64,000 nt of DNA. Origin: Magnolia sinica. Its lineage: Eukaryota; Streptophyta; Magnoliopsida; Magnoliales; Magnoliaceae. The notes below the pieces were generated by a model. The model had not been told where the DNA came from. It searched no databases and worked only from the letters and a program-made list of their open reading frames with translations. The DNA is taken from NCBI RefSeq assembly GCF_029962835.1, contig NC_080583.1:51563658-51627657 (forward strand). Direction: 5' to 3'. Positions 1 through 11,739 of the stretch are shown here, one piece after another; positions within the stretch are counted from its first letter, which is position 1, and every line of letters starts with the position of its first letter. A program made the translations under genes and the position numbers.

Positions 1-78
1 TACTTGCATTTTGAAGTTATGGGACTGAGAATGTAATGGAGGATTTAACTGAAATCTGTGTTGGTTTGTTTTTTGTAG

Positions 79-1939
79 GGATTTATTTGATAACTTGCTA
101 TATGAAGATATTCCGTTCTCGACATCTAGGCTCAAACAGCTTGAGGAATTGTTAGTATCATGTCTGCTTTTATTTGGTAGATTGGTCATTTTCATGAATC
201 TTGCTTGCCCCTTTGTAAGGGATAGATTGGTCATATATGGTGATGTTACTATGCAGGACATTGAAGAACAATCAGTTAACAGGGCCTATCCCTTCAACCC
301 TTACACATATGCCAAATCTCAGAACTCTATAAGGTTGCTGTCACTTATATTTGAGGTGCTTGTTCTATTTTGTGGTTTATGCTTTCTAATATCTACTTGA
401 AAACATTGAATTATTTTTTTTCCTTCTCATTTTGGTTTTCTCAGTTACACATTTGCATTGGGGGTTTGTCTGATAGAACATACCTGAACTACAATTGTTT
501 GTTTCCAATGGTGTGGATTTGTGTGTACAAAGTGATTTTAATTGGTCCCTTGCTGTTTAAATTTTTTTTAGGGATCTTGCTCAGAATCAACTCATTGGTG
601 ACATTCCAAGGCTGATTTATTGGAATGAAGTATTGCAGTATCTATGAGTACTTCCTACACTCTGTGTACTCCATGTAAATCACAATTTATAAGTCTATCT
701 CAAATTAGTTCTAGTTCATCTAGTAATTTGGTATGTTTTGGAGTCGCCCATTATTGTGACCACACTATGGGTTGTGTTATGTAATGTGATGGCTACTTTG
801 ATTCTTGTTATGTAAGATGGACATTAGATAAACAATAGTTGTTAGCCAAAATTAGGCTATTGTTTCCTCAATAACTGCTTCCATGTAATGTAATTGCATC
901 CATTGCATACACTGGATGTTTTGTTTCTTCATCTAGTGGCATTATGTCATCCAATGTAACACTATTCCAATGAAAAACAACTGTTATTTTATGCGCCTAA
1001 TGTTTTCTGTTTTCACAATTTACCCATTTTTTGCTTTCACATGGCCTTTACCGTTATAGAACTATAACACCAGTCAGCTTTTCTGTGGTCACAATTCCAT
1101 TTTCTAAACCTTACTATGTTAATTTTTTTCCCTGTGAAATGATGAATGATGCTATTTTCTGTAGTGGGTTGCAGGGGAATTTGTTGATGGGAACATTGTC
1201 TCCTGATATGTGCCAATTGACTGGCCTATGGTACTTGTAAGTGGATACTAATGGAACCTATATCAATGGTTGTCTGGGAATTTGTATTTGAGATTTTGTT
1301 CATGCCCTTGTTTGAACCATCTCTACCGGTGTTGTTGCAGTGATGTGAGGGGCAATAACCTCTCAGGAACCATACTAGATAACATTGAGAATTGTACAAG
1401 CTACGAAATCTTGTAAGATGGCTAGCATTCCTTTTGGTGTGGGTGTTGTTCTTGTTCTTTCTTCAATTGTTTATGGTCTATTGACTGTTATGACTTCCAG
1501 CGATATTTCTTACAATCAAATCACTGGAGAGATTCCTTACAACATTGGTTTCCTGCAAGTAGCTATATTGTATGTTTCCATCTCTCAAAAGCTCTGTTGT
1601 ATCTCTTCTTTCATCTGCAAATAACTATTCGTTTCATCTACTAATGAACTAAATAGAATCATTCAACTACTGATATTTTCGAACTCTTCTAGTTAAACTG
1701 CTTGCTGTACTATACTCCATTGAATCTCTATTGTAGCTGATAATCTGCAACTTTTTTTCTTTAATTTTTTGCATCCAGTTGTCATCCATTCTTGTTGCAT
1801 TTAATTAGGTTGTTTTTCTTGATAATGGTGTGCTGACCCTTCTAACCAAAAAACGTGCTATTATTAGGTCTCTTTAGGGAAATAGGCTTACTGGGAAGAT
1901 TCCAGAAGTGATAGGACTCATGCAAGCTCTTGCTGTTTT
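79..1939 (+). pseudogene. ERL1-like: ERECTA-family (ERL1-like) receptor kinase, LRR exons only, pseudogene
   Basis: Seven consecutive LRR exons of an ERECTA/ERL receptor kinase, a plasma-membrane receptor for EPF peptides in stomatal and organ patterning. Exons: 79-150, 257-328, 572-643, 1165-1236, 1341-1412, 1501-1569, 1868-1939. Each is 69 or 72 bp, one 23- or 24-residue LRR, and all junctions are phase 2, as in this family. Readable motifs include DMCQLTGLWY, DVRGNNLSGT, DISYNQITGEIPYNIGFLQV and GKIPEVIGLMQALAVL, closer to ERL1 than to ERECTA itself. Lesions: the donor after exon 2 (329-330) and after exon 3 (644-645) is AT instead of GT, and exon 7 has an in-frame TAG at 1875-1877 where the family has the Gln of SLQGNR. 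No further LRR, transmembrane or kinase exon is found downstream. Exons upstream of base 1 lie outside the window. Family assignment is from remembered conservation; a closely spaced functional paralog elsewhere is likely. Confidence 0.9.
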
Positions 1940-2812
1940 GTAAGTTTTGTACTGTCTTCCCAAATTCTTTTCATTTTTTTTTTCAAAATTTCCTTTCTTC
2001 CTAAATAATTGCATGCATCTTTTATTGTGCTGTGAAGAAAACATTCCAGCGGGTGCCACTTTTGTATTAGTATTAATCTTTAATGTCGGCTTTCCATTAA
2101 ACTATCATCATTATCTTAAGCTTTCATGTAGCAATTTGGGTTGTGCTTTAAATGGTTGGCAGAAGTCCTATGATATATCTGCTGACCATACCACATGCTC
2201 ACTCATTTCCCTAGCATTGGAATTGGCCATGGGAGAGGTGTATGCCCATGACACTGACAGTGTTATAGATTGAGCTGGGCACTAGGGCTGCAGTCAAGAC
2301 AGACTTGACCCAACCGGACTTAAAGCTTGAATGCTAATGACATGGACTCTGCTAAGCATGACCACTAATGGGAATATCAGATTTTTAGATCCCTTCCAAG
2401 ACAGAAGAACAACGGGCTAATGAACCCACCTATGCTCAGGAGATTCGACGGTTTGGACCTAATTCAACAAAAGGGTTCAGGAATCAAAGTATAAATCCAT
2501 TATACAAGTCTAATTTTTGGGATACCACCAATATACATTTGAATTCATAGCATGGATGGTTTAGTTTGAGTTTACCAAGTGTGAACCATGAAATGCATAT
2601 ACAAGCATATGTTATCAAGTGCGAACCATGAAAAGCAATGCATTTTTCATTTCATGTACATTAAGCTGATAGCTTAATATCCAATGGGCTTGAGGCAACC
2701 CCTTTGTGTTAGGTACTTGACATGTGCCTCCTTGGTTGCACCTGCATTGTTAATAATTTTTAGGATAACCCAAATAATAGAAAGTAACAAGGTGATTTTC
2801 ACTTTAGCATAT
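1940..2812. other. Non-coding flank after last ERL1-like exon
   Basis: AT-rich, intron-like sequence following a good GTAAGT donor at 1940. I find no next LRR exon and no convincing splice acceptor followed by LRR coding sequence. Short open frames here show no family signature. The stretch continues, before the Gypsy1 insertion, directly into 16273. Confidence 0.6.
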
Positions 2813-2817
2813 GAATA
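2813..2817. repeat. Target-site duplication of Gypsy1, left copy (GAATA)
   Basis: GAATA immediately precedes the TGTAACG start of the left LTR. The same five bases follow the right LTR at 16268-16272. A perfect 5-bp duplication proves that both LTRs belong to one insertion event. Confidence 0.92.
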
Positions 2818-3595
2818 TGTAACGTCTCGAAAAAATTCGTACAAAGATCCGAGTACCACCTCAGGCAGAAATCACTAAGGACCAAATCCTTTAGAAATTA
2901 GACAAAAATTAATTAAGTATTAAACTAAATAATCAGTGAAATTAGCTTGAACTACTATCTATACGAACTGCAAGTCCCAAAACTGCTAGAATCGCTAACT
3001 CAACATTACCCAAGAACCTAAGAGCAATCTCAAAACTCAGTTGCTCTCAAGAGCACATTGAAACTCCGTATCGGACCTAGACCGCGCGTCGAAAGTCTGA
3101 TTACCGCGAAACTATAAGGTTATGACCGCCTTACTGGGCTTGACAACCATTGCGAGAATCGAGCCCGAATAGTACTCAGAAATGTACAACTAGAGTCCTG
3201 AGCAAAATGTGTGAGAAATGGAAATATTTTTAGAAAATGAACTCAAACTTAAGTAAATTGGACCATTCACTTACAGGCAAAATTAAAGACTTCAGACCGT
3301 CAGATTCTGACCAAATTATACCCTTAGATCAGGAAATTTCCCTACACATGTCAGTATACTTGTGGCACTGATCGAGTGACGATGACTGTTGAACTGAAAC
3401 ACGTCCTCTAGGTCGTTCTACAAATTCGATCGGACCAAAACCTTAACCTAGCTTAGATCCATGGTCAAGGAACTTACTCCACGCTGTATGCGAGTAATGG
3501 ACCTTCAGATGAGTCCTGGTTGCCAGAAGCAGACATCCTTTGGTTATAACCTAAGTATACCATGGCCATGGGCCCATTTACATCACTTCTAGGCC

Positions 3596-3602
3596 TATAT
3601 AA
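3596..3602 (+). promoter_or_regulatory. TATA box of Gypsy1 5' LTR
   Basis: TATATAA, followed about 25 bases later by CTCTCTCATTCC, a plausible pyrimidine-rich start site. The equivalent TATATA and CTCTCAT arrangement is kept at 13876 and at 28837, so it is the conserved LTR promoter. Confidence 0.75.
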
Positions 3603-4837
3603 TGCCCTTAACGCGCCCCTCTCTCATTCCATATGAATTGTCTCTAACCCTATGAGAGAGAAGAGAGAAAAGAGAAGAAAAGAGTGGAGATTGAAGGGAA
3701 ACCTTTGGGGTTTGCTGCAGTACTCCTGTTCTGCTACTCCACTCATCGAATCGCCTTTATGTCTAGCTACTCAACTCGTTTCAACTCCATTTTTGGGTAA
3801 AAAATCCTAACCCTAATCTGTTTTAGGAATCCAAATAGAGAAACCGGTGAAATAGCTAACCTATTTCAATGTTTAGGTAGCCGTTGTGCCGTAGACAAAG
3901 ACGTAGTGTCCGAACCGAGTTTGTAACAAGCGTACTGATGAAAGCTACAGACTATAAATGTCTAGGTTATGGTTTTCAAGGCTTTCAATGTCAGCAATAA
4001 TTTATGTCTGACTTGATTGCTGCCATATGATCTTAGTTACGACTTTTTCGATATATCATGTATGTGTAAACTAGGTTTTATAGTAAATGCATTCCATGTG
4101 TTTGTTGAAATGTTTGAATGAATAGGAAATTATGATTTATGTTTGCCAAGACTATAAATCTAGAATTCATGTTTGTTGTACGTATGACAACTCCTTTATG
4201 AAAGGATTTGCCATAAGATATGTTATAACTAATTTATTACATGTATGTTAAAATGTGTAGTCTAAGTGTTTGATAAAATGCTGAATGAGAAATTGCTTGT
4301 TGAAATGTTCTTAATGAGGGTGTTGAGATAGGGTTCTCAATTACCTTATCTATAGTTACAGTTTTCTTCATGTATCTTATCTTGCTACTACATGATTTAT
4401 GGATGAAACGCCTATGTATGATAACATGTGCAATATGGTTAGTAAAATGCCCAAATGGGAATTGTAATTGAATTGGTTGTTAAATGTTGTTTTAACTATC
4501 ACATATGAATGCCTATTGTATTTGAGTATGACTGAGACTAGTCCAGATAATCAGTAACAGTTTCCGATTAAGTGGCCGAACTAGTTTCGTCATAACGGAT
4601 ATGTTCGATGAATCTGAGTCGTACGATGATTATTGGTAGTGGTTAGGCCACGAGGAGTGCGTATGCACTCCATGTCAATTAATTTAGCATACGCTCATAC
4701 CAATCGAACTTGTCAAGTAACCCGATTGGCCTAATGTGTGTTTATCATGTATGGATGCTACTACTTGAATCTAAGGTACCACTTACCAATGTAAAGCTCA
4801 TTTAACCTTGGTACCATGATCCGCTAAGACTCATGAG

Positions 4838-5061
4838 CCAGGCATGGTGGTATGGGACACCGTGGTCGAGCTGTCGGCCTACACTGGGATGACGAGCCTC
4901 CCCGTAGTGACCATGTGCAACCCAAACTCGTGAGCTGAATACGGTGGTATGGGACATTGTATTCGAGTTGTCGGCTTACGATCAGGTGACGAGCCTCTCG
5001 TAGTGACCTCGAGTAGAAAATAGGCCTACGTGGATGGTGACGAGCCTCACGTAGTGACCTC
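4838..5061. repeat. Imperfect short tandem units inside Gypsy1 LTR
   Basis: Three imperfect units, each built on 'ggtatgggaca', 'gagctgtcggcctacg' and 'gtgacgagcctc.cgtagtgacc'. The array is repeated at about 15130-15350 in the right LTR and at about 30070-30320 in the Tekay LTR fragment. Function unknown; it lies downstream of the TATA box, so within the transcribed part. Confidence 0.7.
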
Positions 5062-5985
5062 AAGTGTAAACCTGTGAACTTGCCTATCCATTGCTTTCAA
5101 ATTAGGGGTAATGTTGCCCTATAGCTTGCCTATCGTATGTGATAAATTAGGATTGACGACCCTAGATGGATCATCGTTTGAGTAAGTGATATAAAGGGAG
5201 GTACCTTAGCTTCCTGTATTTATTGTATGAATAAGCTTAATTAAGAACTCGGCTAACACGTGCATGCACCGCACTACATGTTCTTTGACGATGAAGGCAC
5301 AGTAGGAGTAGCATGTCTGACCGTGAGATAGTGTCGCTGAGGGAGTGCAGGCGAGGGCATGCATCATTACCACATATCATCCTTGCATTACTAGAGTAGT
5401 TAGGGAATGTTTGTTGTATTGCTTTATCATTACTGCTTGACTGAATTATAACATGTTAACCCTTGCATTATAATACCACTAAGTTGATCACTCACTCCCA
5501 CTCTGGGACAGTGTTTTAAAACACCAACCAGGCTCTGTTGTAGATGTAGGTGGCGACGATGTCTACGCTGTTGATTGGGATTTTATAGACGAGGAGGAAG
5601 AATTCTCCAATGTTCAGCTATCAGGCAGGTCTGTGTAGACCATGTATTGATCGATGTGATTACATGGACATAAAGATTAGTTGGACATTTACATTTTTGT
5701 ATTTTGTAAATTTTGGATCAACACATGTATATATTCAGCCTGGTAACATACTCATACTCTGGGGATTGAGAAACACTTCCTATGTATATATACCTATCTC
5801 AGTCTTGCGCTTGCTTAAATTAATTATCTCTGGAGTATGTTATACTATTTTACTATAATCCCACTCATGTTTAATGCACTAATATGGACAACATTTAAAC
5901 ATCATTATCTACGTTGCATAAGTAATGCGTCGGAACTCAGGAGTTGAGCTTCTGCTCGACCCCTGATTTTTGAGGCGTTACAAGT

Positions 5986-6000
5986 TGGTATCAAAGCATG
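5986..6000 (+). promoter_or_regulatory. Primer binding site of Gypsy1 (initiator-Met tRNA type)
   Basis: TGGTATCAAAGCATG begins three bases after the LTR end. It matches the usual plant PBS TGGTATCAGAGC with one change, where minus-strand DNA synthesis would be primed by tRNA-iMet. Confidence 0.88.
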
Positions 6001-6789
6001 ATTTGGTTTAAACTGGACCTGGGTTATGGTAACATGATGCACACTAACATACTTTGAGGGGGTGATGAAATGTAGAAACAGACGTAGGATCCCAAGTTTC
6101 ACCAACGAGCGAAAAGTGACTATTACATATAGCCCGTACGCGACCAAGACCATATAAAATGATCTCAATTCCTCTTTAGGCCATCAAACAACGGGTTTAG
6201 AATATTACCCGGCAAATCCCTAACTCTAAACACACCAAAAGGAGTGAATATGTGCGAGATGGGGCGAGAAAACACACTTCATGGCCATAGGGGCACAAAT
6301 CGAAAAATACGGGGGGAATCAGAGTGGCCCCCACACATTTTTGGAACCCCAGGAGGGGGAGGCCCCCACCCATGGTCCAGTGGACCACGACGCCACCACG
6401 CCGACCGTGATGTATCGCGGTTGGGTCTCGAGGGCCGCGACGGGCTCACGGGTCCAACGGTCTGCCGCCCCTCCCACACACATGTGGGGCCCATTTGCAT
6501 GTGGGTCCACCCTATTTAGGGTCCCTTTCCCCTCCTTTGCTCATTTCACCCCTCCCCTAGCTTTCAAACCCCTCCAAACTTACAATTTCTCTTTCAAATG
6601 TCTCCTCAATAAATCACAAACTTCATCTTCTTCCTTCTCTTATACCCACCCCCACCATTCTCTCAAACCCATCTCCTACTACCTTCAATCCCCTTTATTT
6701 CTTCTCATTTGAGTGCACAAACCCATCTTTGTGCTCATAAACCTCAATATCCACCAACCCATCTTATCCTTCAATCTTGTTTCCCTCTC
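6001..6789 (+). other. Gypsy1 untranslated leader before the accessory ORF
   Basis: No gene recognised. About 6290-6500 is G/C-rich. About 6520-6780 is strongly pyrimidine-rich (runs of ccctcc, ctttc, ccaccccc), looking like a 5' untranslated leader ahead of the ATG at 6790. A weak TATA-like 'ctatttaggg' lies near 6511. Open frames over this block run on both strands and share no family motif, so I treat them as chance. Confidence 0.5.
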
Positions 6790-8158
6790 ATGGCTCGTTT
6801 TGAGCTAGTGGCTGCCATCTTTTCTCTTTCCACACTCCTTTCCCTTATGGGAAAAAGAGGGCGCCTGCGGATGAAGCCGGGCCTAGCCGCACTACCTGTT
6901 CAAGGAAGTAGAAAGGCACCGAGGCTAGCACTAGCATTGAGCAGGAGCGAAGGACGAAGCAGGATCTCGATCCCTAAATTCTTCTCGAAAGAGCTCTGCC
7001 CGCGGGCGTCGGACATGGTAGATTTCAAGCCTGTAGAGTTATCTTTGAAGCACACATGGACGAAAGACTATTTGGGCTTTATCCGGTATGGACCTCCTGT
7101 TGGACGCTAGGTAGGGTCTCATATTTGAAGGCAAGTCATGTGCATGTGAGAGCACTGTTCAAGCCTTCTACGCCTACATACGAGATCCACTACTGGAGCC
7201 TCTACATTTCACTATCCCCGTGGGAAGGTGAGAAGCCATTGTTGATGTTGGTGTGATAGCCTGAATCATGGGGATTCCACATGGCGAGGTGCATGCTAGT
7301 GAATCGCATCTCAAGAGTACACGAGAAAGAGATCGCCGCATGTAGTTTCTTTGCGGCTGACTGGTCCATTGGAAGCAGGGCAATTGCCTCCCAATGACCA
7401 AGATGACTCATGACTTCCGCCTACTCCACCACATATTCACATACAATGTGTATCATAGGTGGAGCAACCACACCGAATTCACATGTTTGATGGTAGACTT
7501 CCTGTACAGAGCTAGGTAGGGAGACAAGTTGTGTCTGCCTACGTATGTACTACTACAGATAGTCCAGACCGCATGTACTGTTAGGACGGATATTTCACTA
7601 CCATTCGGCCGACTTATATGCAAGCTTGCTAGTGAATTCGGCTACAGAGTTAACATGGATGAGCTTACCCCGATCCACTTTATAAATGACACTATGCTCA
7701 ACAACATGGGCATTGGACCGCGTCAAGGTCAAGCCCAACTTGATGAGTATGGTGACAAGATAGAGGAAGAGGGAGGAAGCAGTGAAGAGGAGGAGGAAGA
7801 AGAATTTGAAGAAGGAAGTGTGGGAGAAGGAAGTGATGAAGGGGGAAGTGATGATGAGGAAGTGTAGGAAGAGAAAGAAGAGGAGGCCTAAGACTCTGAT
7901 GGGGGCCCTCCTCTTGCTACACATGAGCACCTCCATGATCGGGCTACCTTAGAAGCCCGCTTGGCTCAGATTGAGGAGAGCTAGGCCGCCCTGAGACAGG
8001 AGGTCAGAGAGACCCAGGCCGAAGTGAAGCAAGAGCTTGAGGAGAATAAGGCCTGTATAAAATAGCAGTGTAAGAAGATTTCCCGCACTCTTAAGACCCT
8101 CCTGTGCTGCATGCAGGACAAAGGTGCTCCTCCTCCATCACCAGAGTCGGACGACTAG
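6790..8158 (+). pseudogene. Accessory ORF of Gypsy1, plant-transposon-protein-like, upstream of gag
   Basis: Degenerate ORF between PBS and gag. The first ATG is at 6790; several frames must be joined by frameshifts near 6850 and 7190, and internal stops are present. Readable pieces: a basic start (6850-6990), a middle with YVWTSC- and FTIP-like segments (7056-7225), then VDVGVIA and IMGIPHGE (about 7237-7285), then LPFGRLICKLASEFGYRVNMD (7600-7665). After this comes a very acidic Glu/Ser/Gly tract (7756-7866), a predicted coiled coil rich in Glu, Arg and Gln (about 7950-8080), and an end at 8158. This layout resembles the 'putative plant transposon protein' domain family found as extra ORFs in plant elements; function unknown. 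The VD...I...GIP module resembles one in the copia accessory ORFs here. Domain assignment is inference from motif pattern only. Confidence 0.6.
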
Positions 8159-8458
8159 TCATATGTTGTAGTTGTCTTTGGGTTTTCTTTATTTTCCTAT
8201 TTTCTATGTGATAGCCTTGATAGGTTTAGTAGTATGTTAGATTTTTTGGTGTATTTTAGTGTTTAAAGCCTTGTTTAGATTAGCTCACATGTATCTTCTG
8301 TCATGATCCATGTAAGACTACATCTCATGTATTGTGACAATTTTGGTTAAATGAAATGCATGAAGATTCCTTTGTTATGGACTGTGTGAAAGTTTTGGTA
8401 AATTAAGTAACCTTGTTCTGAATCTCACACATGTTGCACCCTATGTTATATATAGGGA

Positions 8459-9640
8459 ATGCCACCTAAGGTCACTCGGAGTCCGACACATCTTGCACTT
8501 GGCGAATTGAGTGACGGGGCACCTCCCCTAAGCGATAGCCATACGGACCCCAGTTAGGCCCGAATCATGAGACTATGCCAGATTCTTTACTGGCCACTGG
8601 CCCTACAAATGGGCCAACACCTAGTGCACCACCGGTTCTAGAACAGAACCGTGCATTTACCTCGACGCCATACATGCCTCAGGCGGCTTCTCCTCCTGAT
8701 ACATTGGAACAGATGATGCTCCTGATGTAGTAGTAGCAGCAGATTTGGACCACTATCGTGGGGGCCCTTGCTTAGAACATGAACATGGCCCCGCTTGCAC
8801 CACCTGCCCACCCTGCTAGGAACATGAATGCCAACGATTTATTCGAGCGCTTCCAGAGCTTTCGGCCTCCTACTTTTGCTGGTACTCACAGACCCGAGGA
8901 GGCTGAGTACTGGCTTGATCGCATCTTTAAGATGCTGAAGCCGTTGCACTACACTAAAGCAGAGCAGGTTGAGTTGGTTACATATATGTTCAAGAAGGAG
9001 GCTAGTCTATGGTGGGATAATGTCCTATGGACAATTGCTGTTGGGTATGTATGGACGTGAGAAGCTTTTGAGACCTATTTCCATGTGAAGTACTTCCCCC
9101 TCACTTACCATAATGAAAAGGAGGGAGAGTTTCTTCACCTCCTATAGGAAAGGATAACTGTATCGGAATATGAGAACATGTTCACGGAGCTGGCCAGATA
9201 TGCTCCTTTGATACTAGCAGACGAGCCGATGCGAATGCGATAATTTTCTGAGGGTCTACGACCTGAAATACATACGAAGATGTGTTGTGCTAACATTTCC
9301 AACTATACTGAGCTAGTGAACATGTCCCTGCGAGCTGAGCAGGATGAGGATAGATTGTCCCATACACGAGTACCCATGGGTCCGAGGCCTCGACTTGATT
9401 TGCCGAGCAGACCGTTCCTCGATAAGAGGCCACGTGCAGATCCACCTCCCAGACTTACTGCTCCACCAGCCCAGCTGAGGCGATCAGATGTGTGGTGCAC
9501 TACTACAAGAGGTTGGGCCATACTGACACTTATTGCTTTACCAGGATGAGGGACAATGGCTTCGTCCCTACTCAGAAGACCAACTGTCAGATGTTGCAAC
9601 CTATCTTAGCTCCACCTGCACCTTGATTTAGGCCGCCTCA
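8459..9640 (+). pseudogene. gag: Gypsy1 gag (capsid), degenerate
   Basis: Retrotransposon Gag polyprotein, which packages element RNA in virus-like particles. It starts at the ATG at 8459 (MPPKVTRS). The capsid signature is clear at 8833-9060: FERFQSFRPPTFAGT, then EAEYWLDRIFKML, then VTYMFKKEASLWWDN. It continues in frame after stops to SEYENMFTELARYAP and SEGLRPEIHTK. A zinc knuckle is partly legible around 9490-9540 in a shifted frame (YYKRLGHTDTYCF), with its first cysteine lost. Stops include TAG at 9145-9147 and one at 9058. A frameshift near 9480 separates the capsid from the knuckle. Confidence 0.85.
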
Positions 9641-9683
9641 ATGACCTACGACAGCGCAGCCGAATCGTCCTCAACAAGCTCGA

Positions 9684-10187
9684 GTGCACTCACTTACAGC
9701 TGAGGCTTCCGAGACAGCAACTGCAGCATCATTGGCTTTCGAAGTCACAACACATATCCAAGGTATACCAGGCTTCCTATTGGTGGACACCGGGTCCACT
9801 ATTTTAATAATATCATGCGCAACAGTCAAGCGACTAGTATTGAAAACTACTCCTATAGTTGGGATGAGACTCCTTACCGCCACAGGGACCTTCTCAGACA
9901 CTACCAAGATTTATAAGGGTTGCTCGATAGACTTAAGAAGCAGAATAGTACTCGTTAACCTGATTTTCACCCCACTGTGTCATGACGATGTCATCCTTAG
10001 CATGGATTGGCTCATCGAGATGAAGGTAGAGATCGATTGCGATACTAGAGTGGTGATAGCTCATGGACTTGAGGGCACGAACTTTACTTTCCCAGTTCAG
10101 GTCAGTTGGTACTACCACATTAGTTGTTATGCTACCTTGTTAGAGAATGTTGATGGTTCGACACTTGAAAACACGCCTGTAGTCTGA
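9684..10187 (+). pseudogene. pol: Gypsy1 aspartic protease region
   Basis: Retropepsin-like domain of Pol. The active-site triad Asp-Thr-Gly is intact at 9786-9794 (LLVDTGST). It is followed by a flap-like region and the usual gypsy end motif DVILSMDWLIEM, where LGMDWL is usual. The frame stays open for 167 codons, making it the best-preserved domain of the element. It ends at a stop at 10185 and is separated from RT by a frameshifted linker. Confidence 0.88.
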
Positions 10188-10289
10188 GATTTTACGGACG
10201 TATTCAGGACGATACCTGGACTACCTCCTTGGCACGAGATCGACTTTATTATTAACCTGTGCCTGGTGCGCTACCGACAGATCGCATGC

Positions 10290-11060
10290 CTCCATGTGAA
10301 ATGGAGGAATTAAGGAGACAGATCGACGGTCTGTTGGAATCAGGCTTCATATGACCGAGTGTATCTCCTTGAGGAGCACCCGTTTTGTTTGTGAAGAAGA
10401 GGATGGATCACTACGATTGTTTATTGATTATCGTAGGTTGAACCAAGTGACAATGAAGAATAAGTATCCTCTGCCCAAGATTGATGATCTGTTCGACCAG
10501 TTAAAAGGGGCACAATATTTTTCAAAGATCGACTTACAGTCAGGGTATCACCAGTTGCGTGTTAGGGATGAGGACATGCAGAAAACAATGTTTAGAACCA
10601 GCTTTGGGCACTATGAGTTCCTTGTGATGTCGTTTGGACTCACAAATGCACTAGCCGTGTTCATGGACCTCATGAATTGGGTGTTTCGGCCGTATTTATA
10701 TCGATTCGTCATTGTATTTATAGATGACATCCTGATATACTCCAAGAGTCAAAAAAATCACGAGGAGTACTTGCGACTAGTCTTTGATACTCTCAGGAAG
10801 AACCAGTTGTTTGCTCAGTACAAGAAATGCGACTTCTAGAAAGAAGAAGTCACGTTCCTGGGACATGTGGTGTCCAAGGAAGGAATAACTGTGGACCTTG
10901 CTAAGGTGACCACAATTCAGGACTAGGAGCAACCCGGTTCGATTACTAAAGTGAGGAGTTTCCTCGGCCTGGAAGGTTACTATCGTTGATTCATGAGGGA
11001 CTTTTCCAAGATAGCCAGACTGTTGTCTCAGCTCACTCAGAAAGATCTTAAGTTTGCTTG
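10290..11060 (+). pseudogene. pol: Gypsy1 reverse transcriptase
   Basis: Ty3/gypsy RT, RNA-templated DNA synthesis. Visible blocks: [68 protein letters not shown], and the catalytic [12 protein letters not shown] (about 10718-10750). The thumb reads TFLGHVVSKEGI and SFLGLEGYYR. TGA at 10352 replaces an Arg (IRPS), TAG at 10838 replaces a Trp (CDFW), and TGA at 10987 replaces an Arg (YRRF). Confidence 0.92.
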
Positions 11061-11079
11061 GAACGAGAAGGCAAAGCAG

Positions 11080-11520
11080 CCTTTCAGGAATTGAAGGATA
11101 AGCTGATGTCCGTCCCTATGCTAGTATTGCCAGAGCAAGGGGTCAGATATACCATATACACTAACGCCTCTCATGTTAGTTTGGGTTGTGTTCTTATGTA
11201 GAAGGATAGAGTGATTGCCTATGCATCGTGATAGTGGAGGAAACACGAGGAGAACTACCCTAGGCATGACCTGGAGTTGGCGGCCATCATCTTTGCATTA
11301 AAGCTCTGAAGACATTACCTCTACCGGGAGGAGCTCGAGCTCTTTTGTGACCACAAGAGCCTCAGGTACATATTCACGTAGAGAGACCTGAATACGAGGC
11401 AATGACGATGGATGGAAACCTTGAAGGACTTAAAGTTTGAGGTCTCCTACCATCCCGACAAGGCCAATCTTGTGGCAGACGCGTTGAGCCAAAAGAAGAT
11501 GATATCATTTGTAGCTCCGC
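11080..11520 (+). pseudogene. pol: Gypsy1 RNase H domain
   Basis: Degenerate RNase H following RT. Readable pieces are SHVSLGCVLM, HDLELAAIIFALK, KSLRYIFT followed by TAG at 11379 for the Gln of TQRDLN, and the exit motif NLVADALSQK (NVVADALSRK is usual). The first catalytic Asp of YTDAS has become Asn (YTNAS, about 11158-11172). At least five stops sit at CAG or CGA positions. Confidence 0.85.
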
Positions 11521-11739
11521 TAATGATATAGGAATGGAATATGGTTGAGTTTGTGCGAGACTTTGAACAGAAGCTTAAATTAGAGGAGCCATTCGTGAGC
11601 GTCGCACACATTCGCGTCCAGCCACTTATCAATGACCGAATCATTATGGCTCAGAGGGAAGATAAATGGTTGTTGGAGTTGAGAAAATGAGCTAGTGATG
11701 ATGAAAACTCTGAATGGAGAGTTGGTTCGGATGGGGGTT

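Larger units (their letters stand above)
2818..5982 (+). repeat. Gypsy1 5' LTR
   Basis: Starts TGTAACGTCTCG and ends GGCGTTACA just before the primer site; 3165 bp. Contains a TATA box at 3596 followed by a CT-rich start region. Further in is a block of repeated 'tggtatgggacac ... cgagctgtcggcctac ... gacgagcctc' units at about 4840-5060. The same block occurs in the right LTR and in the Tekay LTR fragment at 30060-30330. Confidence 0.93.

Noticed and set aside
329..571. AT-AC (U12-type) introns at the AT donors of the ERL1-like gene
   Set aside because: Donors are ATAAGG and ATGAGT, not ATATCCTT, and acceptors are normal AG. Single G-to-A mutations explain them better.
5986..6000. tRNA-iMet related match
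   Set aside because: Only the 3'-end complement is present, at the exact primer position of an LTR element. It is not a tRNA gene. The same holds for 34268, 48837 and 58922.
6244..6712. Several open frames on both strands, up to 143 codons
   Set aside because: G/C-rich leader of Gypsy1 with no family signature, no consistent frame and no counterpart in Gypsy3.
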